From Castellaniella defragrans_A (GTDB taxonomy: Bacteria; Pseudomonadota; Gammaproteobacteria; Burkholderiales; Burkholderiaceae_B), in assembly GCF_040394755.1 (NCBI RefSeq), contig NZ_JBEBRQ010000031.1: a stretch of DNA of 33,507 nucleotides, one strand, 5' to 3'. The translations under genes and the position numbers were made by a program. The notes beneath the pieces are model-generated. The model ran no database searches. It was given only the letters and a program-made list of their open reading frames with translations, and had not been told where the DNA came from. Below are positions 1-8,700 of the stretch, in pieces. Numbering within the stretch: position 1 is the first letter of the stretch; every line of letters begins with the position of its first letter.

Positions 1-160
1 AAAGCCGGGACCGGGTGAGCTGCGCCGCGCCCCCCTGGGCGCCGGCCGCGAGCTCTCCCACAAGAACCAAACACCACAAAAAAAGACCAAAAGCAAAACA
101 ATGCCCCGATCACCCTTTGCCCCCCTTCCAGACGTTCGCCCTGATACGCCCCCCGCCATT

Positions 161-188
161 TTGCATGCCCCGTAAAGATAACTATAAT
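161..188 (+). promoter_or_regulatory. Candidate sigma70 promoter of nnrS-nsrR
   Basis: TTGCAT at 161-166 and TATAAT at 183-188 are separated by 16 bases. This is the best -35/-10 pair upstream of nnrS and is oriented toward it. The -10 is a perfect consensus hexamer in otherwise GC-rich DNA. Promoter function is inferred from sequence only. Confidence 0.5.
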
Positions 189-197
189 ATGAACCTT
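175..197 (+). promoter_or_regulatory. Candidate NsrR operator
   Basis: The 23 bases have an 11-1-11 architecture, with half-sites AAGATAACTAT and ATATGAACCTT around a single A. The known NsrR consensus is AAGATGYATTT, one base, then its complement. I count 7 of 11 and 8 of 11 matches. The site covers the -10 hexamer, so occupancy would block transcription. An NsrR-type gene is the second gene of the unit, which would give autoregulation and NO induction. The match is imperfect and the operator role is inferred. Confidence 0.45.
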
Positions 198-308
198 TAA
201 TCCCCCCTCCCCCGAACAGACCAACCGGTTCCCCCCTCGCGGCGTACACAGCATCTGGTCCGACCACCAGACCATGCGCCGGACCGGATTGCCACGGAGC
301 TCCACACC

Positions 309-1574
309 ATGTCCCGACTGATGCAAATAGAAGAAGCGCCGACGGCCTCTGCCAACCGGCCATCGATGGACGCTTTCCTGGGACTGGGATTCCGGCCGCT
401 GTACATGGCCGGAACGGCCTGGGCGCTGGTCTCGATCGCCCTGTGGATCTATGCCCCCCAACTCATCGGCGCCCCGCTCTCGGGCGTGATCTGGCACGCG
501 CATGAAATGCTGTGGGGCTTCATCATCACCATCGCGGTGGGTTTCCTGCTGACCGCCAGCGCCACCTGGACCGGCTTCAACCCACTCAAAGGGCGTCCGC
601 TGGGCGTGCTCTGTCTCCTGTGGCTCATCGCGCGCATCGGCTTCCTGGCGGGCGGCACGCCGGGATTCTGGGTCGCGACCGCCGCCGAGATGCTGTTCTT
701 CCTGGGCGCCGCAATCAGCCTGATGCGCGTCATGGTCAAGGGCCGCAGCCGCCGCAATTACGGTCTGCCGGTGCTGATCCTGGGGTTGGGAGCCGCCGAC
801 CTGCTGTATCTGCTGGCCGCCCTCGATGGCGACTACACGCTGCTGATGCGCCGTTTCGACCTCGGTCTGATCGGCATGGCCGTCGTCGCCCTGTTGATCG
901 CGCGGCGCGTGATTCCCTTCTTTGCCATGCGCATGGTGCCAGGCCTGCAGATTCCAATGCTGACTCGCTCGGGCCACGCCCAGATGGCGCTCGGGGCGCT
1001 GGCCCTGGCCGCCGGGGTGCTGGACCTGCCCCGCCTCATGGCTGCGGCTCTCGCGGTGACGGGACTGATCGGCCTGGCACAGATCATCTACTGGAAGCCA
1101 CTGGCCGTGACGCGCAAGCCGATGCTGTGGATTCTGTACCTGGGCTACGCCTTCATCGGCATCGGCCTGCTCGCCGCCGCCGTCCAGGCCAGCGGCCTGT
1201 TCGATCCAGCCACCGCCCGCGGGCTGCTCGCGCGCAGCGCCACCCATGTCCACCTGATCGGCATGGCGGGTTTCTGTATCCTGATCATCGGCATGCTCAA
1301 CCGCACCGCCCTGGGGCATCTCGGGCGGCCACTGGCGCTGGATCGCAGTATGCTGGCCAACCATTGCCTGATGGTGCTGGCGGCAGTCCTGCGCCTGGCG
1401 GCGCTATGGCCCTCGGCGGCCACGCAACCCCTGCTGCACATGGCGGCGGCGGCCTGGATTCTGTCGCTGGGCCTGTACCTCTGGCGCTTCGTTCCGCTGC
1501 TGATCCGCCCGCGCCCCGACAAGCAGCAACCAGCCGTCAAAGCGCCCGCGACGGCCGCCGCCACGACCCGTTGA
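309..1574 (+). CDS. nnrS: NnrS family heme/copper membrane protein
   Basis: This 421-residue polytopic membrane protein belongs to the NnrS family, inner-membrane heme- and copper-containing proteins linked to nitric oxide stress and denitrification. The soluble N-terminus leads into the family region around GLGFRPLYMAG, then WHAHEMLWGF near residue 63. The C-terminal half has the His-rich THVHLIGMAGF segment, also typical of the family and a likely metal-ligand region. About twelve hydrophobic segments are visible. ATG at 309 is preceded by GGAG about nine bases upstream. The gene is followed 25 bases later by the Rrf2 regulator in the same direction, so the two are probably cotranscribed. 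It faces away from the nar operon but belongs to the same physiology. The biochemical activity of NnrS is not firmly defined; family assignment is secure. Confidence 0.93.
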   Translation: MSRLMQIEEAPTASANRPSMDAFLGLGFRPLYMAGTAWALVSIALWIYAPQLIGAPLSGVIWHAHEMLWGFIITIAVGFLLTASATWTGFNPLKGRPLGVLCLLWLIARIGFLAGGTPGFWVATAAEMLFFLGAAISLMRVMVKGRSRRNYGLPVLILGLGAADLLYLLAALDGDYTLLMRRFDLGLIGMAVVALLIARRVIPFFAMRMVPGLQIPMLTRSGHAQMALGALALAAGVLDLPRLMAAALAVTGLIGLAQIIYWKPLAVTRKPMLWILYLGYAFIGIGLLAAAVQASGLFDPATARGLLARSATHVHLIGMAGFCILIIGMLNRTALGHLGRPLALDRSMLANHCLMVLAAVLRLAALWPSAATQPLLHMAAAAWILSLGLYLWRFVPLLIRPRPDKQQPAVKAPATAAATTR

Positions 1575-1599
1575 AACCCGTCGCCCAGGACACCCGCCA

Positions 1600-2004
1600 A
1601 TGCGCCTGACCAACATGAGCGACTACGCGATCCGCCTGTTGATGCACCTGGGCGAACATCCGGATCGCCTGTGCACGATCTCGGAAGTCGCGCGGACCTA
1701 CGGCATCTCGGAGCCGCATCTGATGAAAATCACCCACCGGCTCGCACAGCGAGGCTGGATTCACACGGTACGCGGCAAGAACGGCGGCATGCAGCTCGCC
1801 CACGAGCCTGTCGATATCCGGCTGGGCGAGGTCATCCGCGACACGGAGAACGATCTGGCGCTGGTCGAATGCATGGGCCCGCAAAATACCTGCGTACTCA
1901 GTGGCCGCTGCGGCCTGACACCCATCGTCGCGGGCGCCCTGCAAGCCTTCATGGATCATTTGAACCGGCACACGCTGGCCGATATCCTGCAACCGCCCGG
2001 TTGA
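1600..2004 (+). CDS. nsrR: Rrf2-family NO-sensing regulator, NsrR type
   Basis: This 134-residue protein of typical Rrf2 length starts MRLTNMSDYAIRLLMHLGEH, the conserved N-terminus of the family. A winged helix-turn-helix follows (SEVARTYGISEPHLMKI, about residues 28-45), then the wing VRGKNGGMQLA. Three cysteines in C-x6-C-x5-C spacing (about residues 92-105) are the expected ligands of an NO-sensitive iron-sulfur cluster, which favours NsrR over RirA or IscR. NsrR normally represses NO-detoxification genes until NO damages the cluster. Linkage to nnrS supports this, and a candidate operator lies upstream of nnrS. It converges on the parvulin gene of the nar operon with 18 bases between the stops. 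An alternative is another Rrf2 subgroup; NsrR is preferred because of context and cysteine pattern. Confidence 0.88.
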   Translation: MRLTNMSDYAIRLLMHLGEHPDRLCTISEVARTYGISEPHLMKITHRLAQRGWIHTVRGKNGGMQLAHEPVDIRLGEVIRDTENDLALVECMGPQNTCVLSGRCGLTPIVAGALQAFMDHLNRHTLADILQPPG

Positions 2005-2022
2005 AGCCGCCGGGCCGGTCAG

Positions 2023-2769
2023 CTACTGGACCAGCGGGGATTCGGCACCCTCGATGGGAATCCCCTCGATGCGGGCACCACCCACCAGCTGCCTCAGGTA
2101 CTGATGCAGCGCGCGACGATGGCTGGAGTCCTCGAGCCAGGCCGCCAGCCGTTCATGCACCGCCTCGAACGGCAGGGCATGGCCCTCGACCTTGCGGCCG
2201 GTCAACACGATATGAAACCCGAAACGGGTCTCGACCAATTCGCCCGCAAGAGTATCTGCCGGCATGGCGAACACGGCCCGCTCGAATTCAGGGACCGCTT
2301 CGCCGCGCGTGAGCATACCGAGATCGCCGCCCTCGCGCCCCGACGGGCAGTTGGAATATTCCTTGGCATAACGGGCGAAATGCGCGGCGCCATCCCGATG
2401 CAGCTCGGCCAGGACCAGATTGGCCCTGCCCCGCAAGCGCTGAACGTCGATCCCGGAGGTTGCCTGGAACAGGATGTGCCGGACCTCGATCAGATCACCC
2501 TCGCGGAACTCATCCGGGTGCTGATCGTAATAGCGCCGGCAACTCGCCTCATCCGCCTGAGGAGTGCGCACATCATGCGCGAGAACGGTTTCAAGAATGG
2601 ACTCATCGCCGTCCGCCGACAGGCCCAGGTCCTGCGCGCGCTGGCGCACCAGCTCGCGCAGAACCAGTTCATGTCCCGCCGCAAGCCTGGGATTGGGGTC
2701 GGCCGCATGCCTGGACTCCTCAGCCAGGATGTCGGCCTCCGTGATCGTGACGCCATTGACGGTGATCAT
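2023..2769 (-). CDS. Cytoplasmic parvulin-type peptidyl-prolyl isomerase (nar-linked)
   Basis: This 248-residue PpiC/parvulin-family protein resembles NifM. The catalytic domain spans about residues 95-200 and shows EVRHILFQ, the loop NCPSGREGGDLG, PEFERAVFAMP and FGFHIVLTGR, all hallmarks of parvulin isomerases. The N-terminal part (about 1-90) is a helical chaperone-like segment. No signal peptide is visible, so it should act in the cytoplasm. It starts 24 bases after the narI stop with GGAG upstream of ATG, making it the last gene of the nar operon. Parvulins sit at this position in nitrate reductase operons of several beta- and gammaproteobacteria. A role in folding or maturing NarGHI is inferred from that position. 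The exact client is unknown. Confidence 0.87.
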   Translation of the reverse strand: MITVNGVTITEADILAEESRHAADPNPRLAAGHELVLRELVRQRAQDLGLSADGDESILETVLAHDVRTPQADEASCRRYYDQHPDEFREGDLIEVRHILFQATSGIDVQRLRGRANLVLAELHRDGAAHFARYAKEYSNCPSGREGGDLGMLTRGEAVPEFERAVFAMPADTLAGELVETRFGFHIVLTGRKVEGHALPFEAVHERLAAWLEDSSHRRALHQYLRQLVGGARIEGIPIEGAESPLVQ

Positions 2770-2793
2770 GATGCGTGGCTCCAGCGTCCCATG

Positions 2794-3480
2794 TTATCGG
2801 GGACGGACGAGCTGACGGGGCCGTGCGAGATAGGTGACAGAGGCAAAGCCGCTCCAGACGTGAACCAGGCGCGTGAACGGGAAGATCACGAACAGGGTCA
2901 TGCCCAGCACCATGTGCAGGCGGTAGACGCCGGGCACACCTTCCAGGGCGCCCACCGCACCCGCGCGGAAGGTCACGATACGCTGCGCCCAGTCACCCAA
3001 CTGGATCATCACCGCCCCATCCGAGTGATGGATGGAGGTGAAAATCGACAACAGGCCGATCACCAGCACCAGCAGGATCCACAGCAAGGTCACCCAGTCC
3101 GACACGCGGGTATTGTGCGCCACGCGGATTTCGGTCCAGCGGCGATGGATCAGCAGGAGCAGCCCGACCAGGCAGACCAGGCCGAGGATGGCACCGACCA
3201 CGATGGCCATGATCTGCTTGAACTGGGTGCTCACACCAAAGGCGTGATAGACCGCCGGCGGCGTGAGCAGGCCGACCAGATGGGTGAAAAACAGGGAAAT
3301 GATGCCGATATGGAACAGGTTGTTGCCCCAGCGCAGCGATCCCCGGCGCAAGAGTTCGCTGGAATCGCTTTTCCAGGTGTACTGCTCGCGCTCGAAGCGC
3401 ACCAGGCTGCCCAAGAGAAAGATGCTCAGGGCGATGTAGGGGTAGATACCAAAAAAGAACAATTCGAAATAGGCTTTCAT
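2794..3480 (-). CDS. narI: Respiratory nitrate reductase gamma subunit (cytochrome b)
   Basis: NarI is the 228-residue membrane anchor that oxidises quinol and passes electrons through two b hemes to NarH. About five transmembrane segments are visible. The four axial histidines expected for the hemes are present: H57 and H67 in the second segment (FHIGIISLFFTHLVG) and H189 and H207 in the last (HMVLGMTLFVIF ... LVHVWS). The spacing closely follows E. coli NarI. I chose ATG at 3480 (MKAYFELFFFG) because AGGAG lies at a good distance upstream and because an upstream in-frame start would overlap narJ. The start follows the narJ stop by 10 bases, indicating tight operon coupling. Confidence 0.96.
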   Translation of the reverse strand: MKAYFELFFFGIYPYIALSIFLLGSLVRFEREQYTWKSDSSELLRRGSLRWGNNLFHIGIISLFFTHLVGLLTPPAVYHAFGVSTQFKQIMAIVVGAILGLVCLVGLLLLIHRRWTEIRVAHNTRVSDWVTLLWILLVLVIGLLSIFTSIHHSDGAVMIQLGDWAQRIVTFRAGAVGALEGVPGVYRLHMVLGMTLFVIFPFTRLVHVWSGFASVTYLARPRQLVRPR

Positions 3481-3490
3481 GGGTGGTCTC

Positions 3491-4195
3491 CTAGTGCTTG
3501 CCATCCGCGGGGCTTCGGGGCGCGCGTGAGCGCGGCGGATGGAACACGACGGGCTGCGCGCCGCCGGAATTGCCGCTGCCGCGCATGATCGGCGGCTCGG
3601 TGCCGTCGGCCTCGGGGCCGAACGTGATCATGGTTTCCTCCATGTCTCCCTCGGGCGGGTCGGGCAGGGCCTCGGGCTCGACGTCGGTATGGCGGCGCAG
3701 CTCGGCAAAGATGCAGGCGTAGGGGCTGCGGGACTCGGCCAGCTTGTCGCCCAGGCGGGCAAGGACATGAATGGCATCGCCCAGCAGCGCCTGCGCCTCG
3801 TCAGGATCGATCTGGCCGAGGAACTCGAGAAACAGCGGCACATAATCCGGCAGTTCGGTCGTCGACGGCTCGAGCCCGTGGCGCAGATACTCGGCGCGCA
3901 GGTCCACCATGGCCTGGCCGCGATCGCGCGACTCGCCGTGGATATGCTCGAACAGGTGCAGCGAATGCATGGCGCGCCGGTCGAAGGTCGCCACGTATTG
4001 CTCCTGCAAATCGATCAGATCGTCGGCGCTCGCGAGAAAATCGAACACTGGCGCCAGGCGCGCGCGCGCATCGGGCGGCAGCGCCGCCGAAAACGCCGGC
4101 AGCGCGTCGATCAGCTCCTGCCCCGGATAGGCCAGCAGAGCTGAAAGGACCGAAAACACCGACGTCCCGGAGGCCGCGGTTGCGGTAGTCGTCAT
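3491..4195 (-). CDS. narJ: Nitrate reductase molybdenum cofactor assembly chaperone
   Basis: NarJ is a 234-residue TorD/NarJ-like chaperone that holds apo-NarGH in the cytoplasm while the molybdenum cofactor and iron-sulfur clusters are inserted. It is not part of the final enzyme. The family signature LLAYPGQELIDALPAF is near the N-terminus, and YVATFDRR...SLHLFEHIHGESRDRG lies at about residues 66-93. The acidic, proline-rich C-terminus is typically variable. I chose ATG at 4195 because AGGAGG lies just upstream; the longer upstream open frame would run into narH and lacks family similarity. The narH stop is 10 bases before this start. Confidence 0.95.
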   Translation of the reverse strand: MTTTATAASGTSVFSVLSALLAYPGQELIDALPAFSAALPPDARARLAPVFDFLASADDLIDLQEQYVATFDRRAMHSLHLFEHIHGESRDRGQAMVDLRAEYLRHGLEPSTTELPDYVPLFLEFLGQIDPDEAQALLGDAIHVLARLGDKLAESRSPYACIFAELRRHTDVEPEALPDPPEGDMEETMITFGPEADGTEPPIMRGSGNSGGAQPVVFHPPRSRAPRSPADGKH

Positions 4196-4205
4196 GCGCC
4201 CCTCC

Positions 4206-5750
4206 TCATGCCGTGCGCGCCGGGTCGAGGAACACGACCGTGGGCTTGCGATCCTTGCGCGGCTTGGCGCCGAACAACGATCCGCCGGAGGTCCCGCCCG
4301 AGCAGCCATTGCCGAACGTGAAGCCGCAGCCGCCGCGCAGGTCGAACGCATTCTCGGCCGATTCGCGGTGCGCCGTGGGCACCACGAAACGATCCTCGTA
4401 GTCGGCGATGGCGAGGTAGCGGTGCATGTCCTCGACCTGCGCGATCGACAGACCCACCTGTTCGAGGATGTCGGCACGTTCCTGGCCATCGACGGTGCGC
4501 GCGCGCATGAAGGCGCGCATACCCAGCAGCCGCTCGAGCGCCTGGGCGACCGGCGTCTCGTCCCCCGCGGTCAGCAGGTTGGCCAGATAGCGCAAGGGGA
4601 TGCGCAGCGACTGCACATCGGGAATCTGGCCGAAGGAGCCGATCTGGCCGCTGTTGGCGGCTGACTGGATCGGCGAGAGCGGCGGCACGTACCAGACCAT
4701 CGGCAGGGTCCGGTATTCGGGGTGCAGCGGGAAGGCGATCCGCCAGTCGACGGCCATCTTGTAGACCGGTGAATTGCGAGCGGCAATCAACCAGTTTTCG
4801 GGGATGCCGTCGGCCTGCGCCTGACGCACGACCTCGGGATCGTTCGGGTCCAGGAACAGGTCGAGCTGGGCCTGGTAGAGATCCTTTTCATCCTGGACGC
4901 TGGCGGCGGCCTCGATCTGGTCGGCATCGTACAGCAGCACGCCCAGGTAGCGGATGCGGCCCACGCAGGTCTCGGAGCACACGGTCGGCATGCCGGCCTC
5001 GATCCGGGGATAGCAGAAGATGCACTTCTCGGCCTTGCCGGATTTCCAGTTGTAGTAGATCTTTTTGTAGGGGCACCCGGAGATGCACATGCGCCAACCG
5101 CGGCACTTGTCCTGGTCGATCAGCACGATCCCATCCTCGGCTCGCTTGTAGATCGAGCCCGAGGGACAGCTCGCCACACAGGCCGGATTGAGGCAGTGCT
5201 CGCACAGACGCGGCAGGTACATCATGAAGGTGTTTTCGAACTGGCCGTAAATGTCCTTTTGGACGGCCTCGAAGTTATAGTCCTTCGAACGCTTGGAGAA
5301 TTCCCCGCCGAGGATTTCCTCCCAGTTGGGACCCCACTCGATCTTTTCCATGCGCTGCCCGCTGATCAGCGAGCGCGGCTGCGCCGTGGGCGGCGTCTTG
5401 CGCTCGGGCGCGCTTTGCAGATAGCCGTAGTCGAAAGTGAACGGCTCGTAGTAGTCGTCCACCTGCGGCAGGTTGGGATTGGAAAAGATCCGCGAGAGCA
5501 GCTTGAGCCGGCCGCCCTGACGAGGCTCGATCTTGCCGTTGGCGCGGCGGTGCCAGCCGCCGTTCCAGCGATCCTGGTTTTCCCAGTCCTTGGGGTAGCC
5601 GATGCCCGGTTTCGTCTCGACGTTATTGAACCATGCGTATTCCATGCCCTCGCGAGAGGTCCAGACGTTCTTGCAGGTGATCGAACAGGTATGGCAGCCG
5701 ATGCATTTGTCCAGGTTCAGGACCATGGCGACTTGTGCGCGAATTTTCAT
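4206..5750 (-). CDS. narH: Respiratory nitrate reductase beta subunit (iron-sulfur)
   Basis: NarH is a 514-residue cytoplasmic electron-transfer subunit linking the NarI hemes to NarG. The first cluster motif is at residues 16-26 (C16, C19, C22, C26 in DKCIGCHTCSITCKN), as in E. coli. Further ferredoxin-like motifs follow: CEHCLNPACVASCPSG, then CRGWRMCISGCP, where a tryptophan replaces a cysteine as expected for the [3Fe-4S] cluster, and CIFCYPR...CSETCVG. I chose ATG at 5750 (MKIRAQVAMVLNLD) because it matches the family N-terminus and has GGGAG upstream. An in-frame start at 5765 would overlap the narG stop. The gene lies between narG and narJ with very short spacers. Confidence 0.97.
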   Translation of the reverse strand: MKIRAQVAMVLNLDKCIGCHTCSITCKNVWTSREGMEYAWFNNVETKPGIGYPKDWENQDRWNGGWHRRANGKIEPRQGGRLKLLSRIFSNPNLPQVDDYYEPFTFDYGYLQSAPERKTPPTAQPRSLISGQRMEKIEWGPNWEEILGGEFSKRSKDYNFEAVQKDIYGQFENTFMMYLPRLCEHCLNPACVASCPSGSIYKRAEDGIVLIDQDKCRGWRMCISGCPYKKIYYNWKSGKAEKCIFCYPRIEAGMPTVCSETCVGRIRYLGVLLYDADQIEAAASVQDEKDLYQAQLDLFLDPNDPEVVRQAQADGIPENWLIAARNSPVYKMAVDWRIAFPLHPEYRTLPMVWYVPPLSPIQSAANSGQIGSFGQIPDVQSLRIPLRYLANLLTAGDETPVAQALERLLGMRAFMRARTVDGQERADILEQVGLSIAQVEDMHRYLAIADYEDRFVVPTAHRESAENAFDLRGGCGFTFGNGCSGGTSGGSLFGAKPRKDRKPTVVFLDPARTA

Positions 5751-5761
5751 GCGATTCTCCC

Positions 5762-8700
5762 TCAAGCCTGCGACTGCGCGGGCAACTCGTGCGACTCATC
5801 CATCCAGTCGACCTGGCGGACCTTGCGCACCACGACGAACTCATCGCGGTTCGAACCCACGGTGCCGTAGTAGTTGAAGCCGTAGGACAACTGCGCATAG
5901 CCGCCGATCATGTGCGTGGGCTTGAGCACCGCGCGCGTCACGGAGTTGTGAATGCCGCCGCGACCCTTGGTGATCTCGGATCCTGGAATGTGCACGAGTT
6001 TTTCCTGTGCGTGATACATCATGGTCATGCCTTCGGGAACGCGCTGGCTGACCACCGCGCGGGCAACCAATGCGCCATTGGTGTTGAAAACCTCGATCCA
6101 GTCGTTGTCGACGATGCCCGCCTTGGCGGCGTCGATTTCGGACATCCAGACGATCGGGCCGCCGCGCGAGAGCGTCAGCATGATCAGATTGTCGGAATAC
6201 GTCGAGTGGATCCCCCATTTCTGGTGCGGCGTGATGAAATTCAGCACCACATGCGGATTGCCGTTGCTGAACTTTTGCTCGAGCATGGGACGGATGGTCT
6301 TGGTGTCGACCGGCGGGCGGTAGACGCACAAAGCCTCGCCGAAGTCGCGCATCCAGGGGTGATCCTGGTAGAGCTCCTGGCGGCCGGTGAGCGTGCGCCA
6401 GGGGATGAGCTCGTGCACGTTGGTATAGCCCGCGCTGTAGCTGACCTTTTCGGATTCCAGACCCGACCAGGTGGGCGAGGACAGGATCTTGCGCGGCTGA
6501 GCGACCAGATCGCGATAGCGCAGCTTTTCATGCTCGCTGGATCGCGCCAGATGCGTATGGTCGCGGCCGGTACTCTTGGAAAGCGCCGCCCAGGCCTTGA
6601 CCGCAACGTGGCCGTTGGTCTCGGGCGCAAGCGCCAGAATGACCTCGCAGGCATCGATGTCCGAATTGATGCGCGGCTGGCCCTGGCTGACGCCCTCATC
6701 GCGTTCACGATAGTTCAGGTTGCGCAGGAACTCGACCTCCTCCTTGGTATCCCAGGCGATGCCCTTGCCGCCATTGCCCAGCTTTTCAGCGAGCGGACCC
6801 AGCGCGGTATAGCGCTTGTACACATTCGTGTAGTCCCGATCCACGACCATCAGGTTGGGCATGGTCTTGCCGGGGATCGGCTCGCATTCGCCCTTGCGCC
6901 AATCGCGCACCTCGAACGGATCGGTGATTTCACCCGGAGAATCGTGCTGCATGGGCTGCATCACCAGGTCTTCGTTGTCGAGCCCGGCACCAACGGCCAG
7001 TTCGGAGAATTTCCGTGCCAGATCCTTGTAGATTTCCCAGTCGCTGCGCGATTCCCAGATCGGCTCGACGGCCGCCGACAGCGGATGGATGAACGGGTGC
7101 ATGTCCGAGGTGTTGAGGTCGTTCTTCTCGTACCAGGTCGCGGTCGGCAGCACCACATCGGAGTACAGGCAGGTCGTGGACATGCGGAAATCGAGCGTCA
7201 CCAGCAGGTCGAGCTTGCCCTGCGGCGCCTCGTCGTGCCAGGCCACCTCGATGGGTTTGACCCCGCCGTCCTCGCCCAGGTCCTTGCCCTGCACGCCATG
7301 CTGAGTCCCCAGCAGATGCTTGAGGAAATACTCGTGGCCCTTGCCCGAGGAGCCCAGGATGTTGGAGCGCCAGACGAACATGTTGCGCGGGAAGTTGTCT
7401 GGATGATCGGGATCCTCACAGGCAAATTTGAGGCGCCCCTCGCGCAGGCCCTGCACTGCGTATTCCCGGGGGTCCACGCCAGCGGCACGCGCCTCGCGCA
7501 CGACCTGCAACGGATTGGTCTGCAACTGGGGAGCGGTCGGCAGCCAGCCCATGCGCTCGGCGCGCACGTTCATATCGATCAGACTGCCCTTGTAGCGGGA
7601 CGGATCGGCCAGCGGCGACAGCAGCTCGGAAACCTGCAACTGCTCGTAGCGCCACTGGTCGGTGTGCGCATAGAAGAACGATGTGCCGTTCATATGGCGC
7701 GGCGGACGCAGCCAGTCCAGACCAAAGGCCAGCATCGTCCAGCCGGTCTGCGGACGCAGTTTTTCCTGGCCCACATAGTGACACCATCCACCGCCGGACT
7801 GACCCACACAGCCGCACATGGACACCAGGTTGATGATGCCGCGATAGGCCATGTCCATGTGGTACCAGTGGTTCAAGCCCGCGCCCAGGATGACCATGGA
7901 CTTGCCCTGGGTCTTGTCGGCGTTCTCGGCGAACTGGCGGGCCACCGTGATGACATCGGCGCGCTTGACGCCGGTGATGCGCTCTTGCCAGGCGGGCGTA
8001 TAAGGCACATCGTCATCGAACGACGTGGCGACATTTTCGCCGCCCAGACCACGGTCGATGCCGTAGTTGGCGACGAACAAATCGAATACCGTCGCCACCA
8101 GGACCTCGCCTTCGGTGGTCTGGATGCGCCGGGCCGGCAGATTGCGCACCAGCACCTCGTCGTGATCGGTGCCCTGGAAATAATCGTGATGCTGGCCGCC
8201 GAAATACGGGAAGGCCACCGGCACCACCTCGTCCTGGGCGCCGACCAGCGTCAGGCGCGGCTGGACCTCATGGCCGCGCGCGTCCTTGAGCTCGAGATTC
8301 CATTTACCGGCATCCCCACCCTCCGTCTGCCCCCAGCGAAAGCCGATCGAGCCCTGCGGCACGATGATTTCGTTGGTGTTCTCGTCGTAGGCGACGGTCT
8401 TCCATTCGGGGTTGTTGTCCTGGCCCAGGCGATCGGAGAAATCCGAGGCGCGCACCATGCGCTCGGGCACATAGCGGTCGCCCTGGCGCACCAGACGCAC
8501 CAGGAACGGCATGTCGGTGTACTGGCGGCAATAGCTGTCGAAGTACGCGCTGCGGCCCGCCAGATGGAATTCCTTGAGGATGACGTGGCCCATGGCCAGC
8601 GCCAGCGCCGCATCCGTGCCTTGCTTGGGGTGCAGCCAGATATCGCCGAACTTGGCCCCCTCGGCATAGTCCGGAAACACCGAGACGACCTTGGCGCCGC

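Larger units (their letters stand above)
1..308. other. Upstream region of nnrS, no supported gene
   Basis: No coding region is supported here. Bases 1-18 could be the last codons of a gene entering from the left (open frame ending in TGA at 16-18), but too little is visible to say. An A-rich stretch lies at about 60-110. The informative part is 160-200, which carries a promoter and a dyad, listed separately. The distance from the proposed promoter to the nnrS start is about 110 bases, so the nnrS mRNA would have a long untranslated leader. Confidence 0.5.

Noticed and set aside
15..200. A short plus-strand frame before nnrS
   Set aside because: It has no ribosome site, low-complexity translation, and overlaps the nnrS promoter.
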